From positions 548,126 to 612,125 of the forward strand of contig RPFO01000448.1 of assembly GCA_009746045.1 (NCBI GenBank): a stretch of 64,000 bases of DNA, read 5' to 3'. Positions 59,601 through 64,000 of the stretch are shown piece by piece (position 1 is the stretch's first letter; every line of letters starts with the position of its first letter). The notes beneath the pieces were generated by a model that was not told the DNA's origin, did no database searches, and saw only the letters and a list, made by a program, of their open reading frames with translations. A program made the position numbers and the translations under genes. Source of the DNA: Mesostigma viride (Eukaryota > Streptophyta > Mesostigmatophyceae > Mesostigmatales > Mesostigmataceae).

Positions 59601-61187
59601 AGTTATAGCCATATCTATTGTTGTTAGAAACAATGGAAATATGCTTAACCTACCCATTATATTGGTGGTTGACACTTATAACATAACCCTTTGTTGGTAG
59701 GGTATCCAAGCCCATTCCCTACATGCATGCATAGGCTCTCACTACATGATAAGGTATGATATACCTGAAGTATGATGATGCAAGTGTGTTGTCCTGTAAT
59801 GCTTGAAGGGAAATGAGTTGATTGGGATGGTTGGTGGCCACGGTGGTGTGTAGTATGACCGCACTTACATGCTAGCAAAGTTAGCAAAAGCCCCATTCCT
59901 CTCCTGAGGACTGAGAGTTTTTTAATTGTTTCAGGCAGTTGCAGTGGCCAAATCGAGCCCAGTTTTTTTCCACGTTTCAAGAACTATATTGTTTACATGC
60001 CTATATTTTTTCTTCATGCACGAGGATTTGATTGAATTTTTCCCACTCGTTCTTATCCCGAAAAATGCAAATTCGCGAGGGGTGCCCATCGTCCGTGTAA
60101 TTTTCAGGTGTTCGGGTCAAGTTTTCACATATGCAGTATTTTTGCCAACAAAATGACATCTAATACACCCCCGATCCACATCAAAACATTTGGGATGGAC
60201 CCCCCACCTAGTCGCTACACGCGGTTGAAAATTGTCAACTCAGTCCTCCTGTGAGGACTGAGTTGGGACAGACGACGAGTTAATAATAGGTTGCATGTTT
60301 TTGTTTGGCATTTAACACCTGCCCATCGACCTTAGGCATGTGACCAGCTCTGTTTAGTGTTGGCATAGCCTTGTACGCAAGCTGTCAGATTGCATGGCTA
60401 TTGCACAGACCATGTGGCCTTTCTTTGTTAGGACCGATACAAGGAGACAGTATCTGGGAACGAAGCCTTGGGCTGCTTCATTGGGAAGATGCCATTCTCC
60501 AAGGTTTCATTGTGAACGTGATTGTGAAGGGAGCACTTCTGGCATCTCCCAATTGAACCAGGTTATTCATGCACCTTGTTGCCAATTGAACCAGGTTATC
60601 CATGCACCTTGTTGCCACAACTCCTTTACTTAGTATACCGCTTGTGGTGATGTGGGACTTGGGCATGCCTTATGCAGGTTTGCACGGGAGTCATGGTGCA
60701 TGGGTATCCCCTGGTGAAGACACTGGCGGGGGGACTGCAGGACTTCATGGCGCAGCACAACTTCAAGAGCCTCTCTGACTTCAAGGGGTACGAGTTTCTA
60801 GCTTCTATCCTTGCCCGCATCCGTGGCTGGTCTTGCTTCTTGTAAGATTTTTCATTCATTTGTTCGCTGCCATTCCTGTATAGCCGGTAAAATAACATCC
60901 GCATGTCACTCGAAGTTCCTGCATGCGTTTGCTGAAGTGCTGTTTGGTTTCTGTTTGCTTCTGAATTATTCCCAACCATGAATTATTGTTTCTGCATTAC
61001 CTGCTTCTGCATGTATCCCACATGCAGGCATAGCCTGCAGTACTTCACGACGCACCACGATTTGGTGAAGCGCCAGCATGAGGCCATCACTGCCAAGAAG
61101 GCCAAGAAGGTCGGGCTTGCCAGTGACAAGGAATGGACTGGTGACGGCTTCGTCAAAGAAACCGAGACAATGGTGTCCAACAACTGA
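53694..61187 (+). CDS. PYD1: Dihydropyrimidine dehydrogenase (NADP+), plant/plastid type, 9 exons
   Basis: First step of uracil/thymine breakdown, reducing the pyrimidine with NADPH and FMN. Exons: 53694-53979, 54471-54610, 55869-56079, 56386-56511, 56949-56959, 57578-57690, 58036-58222, 60678-60787, 61028-61187. They sum to 1344 nt (447 aa), close to plant PYD1; the mammalian Fe-S domains are absent. The first ~70 residues (MPSAMALSSQISVKELGF...) are Ser/Ala/Arg-rich like a chloroplast transit peptide; an in-frame ATG 54 nt upstream (53640) is an alternative start. Then PNPFVIGSGPPGTN, DEGWGAVICKTLSLD, ISDRPLQTML, EINFSCPHGMPERRMG with the catalytic Cys (~210), VWAKMTPNIT, AAINTITSVMG, YSTPGGYSYKAVRPIAL, IGGVETGDHAAEFILLGA and the end WTGDGFVKETETMVSNN. 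All splice sites are GT-AG. Exon 5 has only 11 nt. Intron 2 holds a CTTC array and intron 7 a 1.72-kb transposon. Confidence 0.97.
54436..54460. repeat. Poly-C run next to the intron 1 acceptor
   Basis: About 24 C in a row followed by GCTTGCAACAG and exon 2. It takes the place of the usual polypyrimidine tract. A similar shorter C run precedes the acceptor of exon 6 (about 57532-57575). Confidence 0.85.
54623..55046. repeat. (TTCC)n tetranucleotide array, ~106 units, in intron 2
   Basis: Pure TTCC for about 424 bp starting 12 nt after the exon 2 donor. The LPSF/KEGR repeats read from it are artefacts. Confidence 0.97.
58560..60279. mobile_element. TTAA-flanked transposon, CTCG family, copy 3 (1720 bp), in PYD1 intron 7
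   Basis: TTAA at 58556-58559 and 60280-60283 and perfect CTCGTCGTCTGTCCC inverted termini. Same orientation as copy 2 and the same internal landmarks, but more substitutions and small indels than copies 1 and 2 have from each other, so it is from an older insertion or a different sub-lineage. It accounts for most of the 2.45-kb intron and does not touch the splice sites. Confidence 0.95.
60546..60618. repeat. 33-bp tandem duplication in intron 7
   Basis: CAATTGAACCAGGTTAT followed by CATGCACCTTGTTGC occurs twice in succession. Confidence 0.8.
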
Positions 61188-61674
61188 TGTTACCTGTTGT
61201 TTTCAGGTGGCACAGCTAGCCAGGCACTTCCAACTGTTCGACGAATGCAAGATGTTTCAAAGTAATCGTGCGACCAATGGCAGCATTTATGACTGTGCTA
61301 GCAAACCGCAGAATGCCTTTCTCTGTGCTTCATGAAAGCCTTAGTTTTCTGCCATGTTGAAGAGATGTTACGTGTGTACATGTTGCAGAGATGTTATGTG
61401 TAAATTTGGCTCTAAGCCCCACTGAATGGCTGGATTTAAGTACACACCAGGAGAGTTGTTAAAGTTGAATAGGGCATTGTATCTATGAATTTCGCGCCCT
61501 ACTGCATCGGCACTAAGGTTCTGTGTTAGTACGGATAAGTTAGGGGCACATGCACATATTGAGTACTTACTGCACACTTGTGAACTGCTACTTGTACACT
61601 TCATGGGCTACAGATGTTTGGTTGAAATGAATTGATGGACAAGAGGCATTCAATATGCCTTGTATTTTATTGTG
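61188..61674. other. Convergent 3' regions of two genes
   Basis: No coding sequence. The PYD1 stop (+) and the stop of the next gene (-) are 487 bp apart and face each other, so both 3' UTRs and polyadenylation signals should lie here. Confidence 0.6.
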
Positions 61675-63616
61675 CTAATCAAATCCTGAGAAAACTCCAA
61701 AATCACGCTGGTGTCGTTTTTCCTCTTCTACCTGCAAGACGGACATGCAATAAAGAGCACACAGATGCCATGTAATACAAACATTTGCCTTGTTAGCATC
61801 AGATTCCTCTCAATCCCACAAGCACACACAGTTGTCTCACTTAATATTCATTCATCCACTGCCTCACAACGTTCCAGCACTGTAAGAGCATTTTGTCAGG
61901 TGAACGTTAGACGATTTAGATGCCAAGAACATCGAGGTGGACAATCTGCAGCTGTCTTGACTCTGTCTCATCTACGTAAAATGGCAGGCGGGGGCCAAGG
62001 ATTCAAAATCACCCATACTGCTGGTAACCCACTGGTCAGTCAACCCTCAGGTTTCACTGGTGCCATGATCAATAAAAAGTTCACAACTGACAAAGCATGG
62101 GGCTAGTCATCCATCCATCCATCGGGGTTAATGCTCCGTGACTCCCCAACGGGAGCACGAGGTTACTTACTTAATTAATGGGGCTAGTCAGCTAACCGCC
62201 GACAGATGACTCACATAGCTGGTCCCCCGGCTGGTCTGCCCTAGCTTGCGCTTGCGTTGTTCCTTCTTGTTGAAGCTCTCCGCCGCTGCTTTGCGTGAGA
62301 GGGCCTCCGCCTTGGCTGCCTCCCTCAGTTCTGACGCGACCTGAGCCTGTTTATTGGCCAGGGCTGCTGCCTGGTCATACCGCGTTCCATGGCAGCAGCA
62401 TGAGAACAAACAGAGGCACAAAAACAGGCACTAAGGCATGAGGGCCAAGACAGCACGGTAGGGCAGCCGACAGAATCAAAGTTGTGAGCGAGCATTGCAG
62501 CATGCAACCGGCTGTCCCTGTCCTTGTTCAAATGGAACCCAACTAACTTGAAGAGTTGCCCAAGGGTGATTTGTCGTTAATAACACCCACAGTTGTAAAA
62601 AACAAACACGCAGTTTTCCCAAGCACCACGTGCCTGCCATCGACGAACTTCCAGCCGCGAACGGCAGCACTCATGAGTAAGCTTGCTGCCTCCAACTGGC
62701 ACGGCACATAAATGTGATGCACTTCCCCCACCAAGAGCAAGTTTTGAAGGGGGCCAATGTTTGAGGAAAAAGAATTACAAACCACTATGCTAACCGCCAT
62801 TTGTCAAGGAGACAGCCATTTGTGTTGGGCTATTCCACAAAAAGATAACAAGGCTGATGTTTGTTTGATTCCCCATGATGCTTCCCCATGATGTTTCCCC
62901 ATGATGAATTTTTTAAGCTTGTCTGTTCTTTCACTGAAAACATACGCCACACATGGCAAGCAACCTTTCCAATATGAACTGAGTGCATGGCTAGGTGACA
63001 TTGTAAGTTGAGAAGGTGTTCTTAATTACTACACGGGCCAGGGATTAAGCACTTGACGCACTGTGTTCGAATCCAATATGCTACCCAAAACTACACTGAA
63101 AGCCTGTTCCAAATCCACACAGGCCATGTGACTTTTCTATTGCCATGCTGAGTACCAAGCTCTACACACACGTACAAAGGTGTTTGTAGTGCAAATGAAT
63201 CGCCCGGGCCTATCACTATAACCGGAGGAGATCACCAACGACGTGCTCACCTCCTCCACCCCTGCCCCCGCTGCACGGCGCGTACGTTCTCGCTCTTCAA
63301 AAGTCTCATGGTCATCGCCGTCATCTTCCCCGTCCCCGCCACGCTTCTGTCGTGTGCCGTGACCCCATTCCCAATTGCCTTTAACGTCTGCAGCCTTCGG
63401 TGGTGGAACATATAGGACAGATGGGCCCCCTTTATACCCATGCCGGCTAAGAGCCTCAAAATCAAGCTTTTGAGTTCCTTTCGGGCGTGGAGGGTCTTTT
63501 TCTCCTGCGTCAGCTGTGGGCGTTTCACCATCATTGGAATCGGGCTTTCTGTCCTCGTCGGAATCTTCATCATCAGAAGATAGACCTTGCAGTGGATCCA
63601 TGAAGCGTTTAGCCAT
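61675..63616 (-). CDS. Conserved eukaryotic protein of unknown function, 3 exons
   Basis: Exons on the - strand: 63616-63251 (ATG at 63616), 62370-62215, 61731-61675; GT-AG junctions, all phase 0, 192 aa. The start is MAKRFMDPLQGLSSDDEDSD, then an acidic stretch, then LDFEALSRHGYKGGPSVLYV, PPPK and NWEWGHG, TFEERERTRRAA, a Lys/Ala-rich helix (NKQAQVASELREAAKAEAL), FNKKEQRKRKLGQTSRGTSY and the end VEEEKRHQRDFGVFSGFD. I recognise the arrangement RHGYKGG...KRK-GQ-SRG-YVEEEKR...SGFD as a conserved small, charged, probably nuclear protein of plants and animals but cannot name it. A further exon between 62370 and 63251 (for example near 62690-62620) is possible. Convergent with PYD1. Confidence 0.75.
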
Positions 63617-64000
63617 TTTTAAAGCACCGATCACAGCTCTCAGGCAATCAAAGCTGACGACCCCTATATGCAACTTGAATTAGACTGGTGTACAATCTGC
63701 CATGCAACGCTTTCGACTAGGCAGGAGATGCTTCCAACAACAATTTTCCGCGTACATCCACGGGTCTTCCGAGTTCCTTCCAATGTTACGCAAATTGGAT
63801 AGCGATTTCGTATTCGATTAAGCCCGCCATGGCTGCATGTACTGGCGTTGTTGGAAAGCTCCGCATTACACGTACGCCAGCAAAGAGCTGATGAGTGATG
63901 ATAAAGGCGATACCCTAATGCCAGCACTCGCCTCATGTCACAAATACTTCTGCTCTCTCCTTTGAATTCCCGTGCTAAGTTAACCTTTTTGAATGGTGCA
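63617..64000. other. Upstream region of the minus-strand gene
   Basis: No gene recognised. It would contain the promoter and 5' UTR of the gene at 61675-63616. The window ends here. Confidence 0.4.

Overview
This window reads as nuclear DNA of a photosynthetic eukaryote, most likely a green alga. There are no bacterial-style operons. Two host genes with 8 and 9 clean exons, GT-AG introns and even an 11-nt microexon are interrupted by large introns full of micro- and minisatellites. One of them encodes a plant-type, probably plastid-targeted dihydropyrimidine dehydrogenase. The assignment to a chlorophyte is an inference from that protein and from the transposon content; no rRNA or organellar marker is present.

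Layout. 1-9.15 kb: a 127-bp direct repeat, then a Ty1/copia element on the + strand with an intact 1185-aa polyprotein whose domains run INT, PR, RT, RH. 9.15-9.94 kb: a giant TTG array touching the copia LTR. 10-14.8 kb: C-rich degenerate repeats and a ~1.1-kb tandem repeat, one unit of which carries a 1.7-kb TTAA-flanked transposon. 14.8-35.3 kb: a deep nest. A head-to-tail dimer of an ~880-bp Helitron2-like repeat was hit by a 5'-truncated LINE (15-bp target duplication). The LINE ORF was hit by a 16.9-kb Ty3/gypsy chromovirus on the - strand (5-bp duplication TCAAC). The gypsy carries two further 1.72-kb TTAA elements, one in an LTR and one inside an additional insert that splits gag. 35.3-36.9 kb: a CTG array and sequence without a recognised gene. 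36.9-46.6 kb: a YciO/YrdC-family gene (+). 47-51 kb: decayed L1-type LINE fragments. 51.3-52.1 kb: a probable F-box/LRR pseudogene (-). 53.7-61.2 kb: PYD1-like dihydropyrimidine dehydrogenase (+), whose intron 7 holds a third copy of the TTAA element. 61.7-63.6 kb: a convergent conserved gene of unknown function (-).

The most interesting signal is a group of ~1.7-kb TTAA-duplicating elements without a recognisable transposase. Two families with different terminal repeats share one architecture: a single CTCAGTCC-type palindrome at one end, another about 365-370 bp inside, and a double palindrome at the other end. Two pre-insertion (empty) sites are visible in this same window, so the TTAA duplication can be read directly. 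Other points are a stand-alone RNase H1-type hybrid-binding-domain ORF and a long unknown ORF region in the gypsy element, and the INT-before-PR order in the copia element. Host exons are free of frameshifts while the gypsy and LINE genes are full of them, which argues that those breaks are real and not sequencing noise.
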